Virus record (IMG/VR): IMGVR_UViG_3300036719_001281
Span: 1-20,830 of that record
Length of the DNA: 20,830 bases
Strand: one strand, 5' to 3'
Source: a virus
In this document: piece by piece, positions 20,818 to 20,830 of the stretch
Numbering within the stretch: the first letter of the stretch is position 1
Layout: each line of letters opens with the position of its first letter
The notes under the pieces: model-generated
What the model was told of the DNA's origin: nothing
Databases searched by the model: none
What the model saw: only the letters and a program-made list of their open reading frames with translations
Translations under genes and position numbers: made by a program

Positions 20818-20830
20818 TGTGCTGTCGTTT

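Noticed and set aside
1-20830. CRISPR arrays, insertion sequences, integrase or tRNA genes
   Set aside because: No repeat-spacer pattern, transposase, recombinase or tRNA-like sequence is visible; genes are packed with nearly no free space.

Overview
This window is a 20.8-kb piece of a tailed double-stranded DNA phage (Caudoviricetes, probably siphovirus-like), either virion-derived or integrated. No plus-strand gene is supported; every convincing gene is on the minus strand, so transcription runs from high to low coordinates. The DNA is strongly AT-rich. Start codons are preceded by A-rich leaders rather than Shine-Dalgarno sequences, and several proteins belong to families I associate with phages of Bacteroidetes (Bacteroidota). 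The host is therefore most likely a low-GC Bacteroidetes, perhaps a flavobacterium; this is inference. No integrase, lysis, replication or tRNA gene is visible.

In transcription order there are four blocks. (1) 20817-15993: seven overlapping sugar-modification genes: a GT-B glycosyltransferase, two GT-A glycosyltransferases, an FkbM-type and a TylF-type O-methyltransferase, a GT2 glycosyltransferase and a further GT-A-like protein. (2) 15993-15388: three small genes: a membrane protein with a CxxC motif, a CxxC-containing soluble protein and a DUF3310 protein. (3) 15371-6292: terminase small and large subunits, a tail-assembly chaperone pair joined by a probable -1 frameshift, an HK97 gp10-like tail-completion protein, two large Bacteroidetes-type tail proteins, a 44-codon micro-ORF and the tape measure. 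(4) 6290-1: an XkdF-type maturation protease with a large internal insertion, a scaffold candidate, the major capsid protein, a probable tail tube, a short structural protein, the portal, a head-tail connector and a possible lysine-rich micro-ORF at the edge. The head genes thus lie downstream of the tail genes, and the portal is more than 11 kb from the terminase, an unusual order.

The most interesting system-level signal is a repeated near-palindromic element with a GTAC core (minus strand GGTACTTTWTAA-like). It sits just upstream of five gene starts and splits the structural region into five units: terS-terL; chaperone-gp10-tail-tail; micro-ORF-tape measure-protease; scaffold-capsid-tube; short protein-portal-connector. 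Two hairpins, one of them a textbook intrinsic terminator, follow the capsid and tube genes and probably adjust expression of the most abundant proteins. Other points of note are the overlapped TTG start of terL, an 11-residue tandem FDDHVC repeat in the portal, and a beta-helix-like segment at the end of the 986-residue tail protein.
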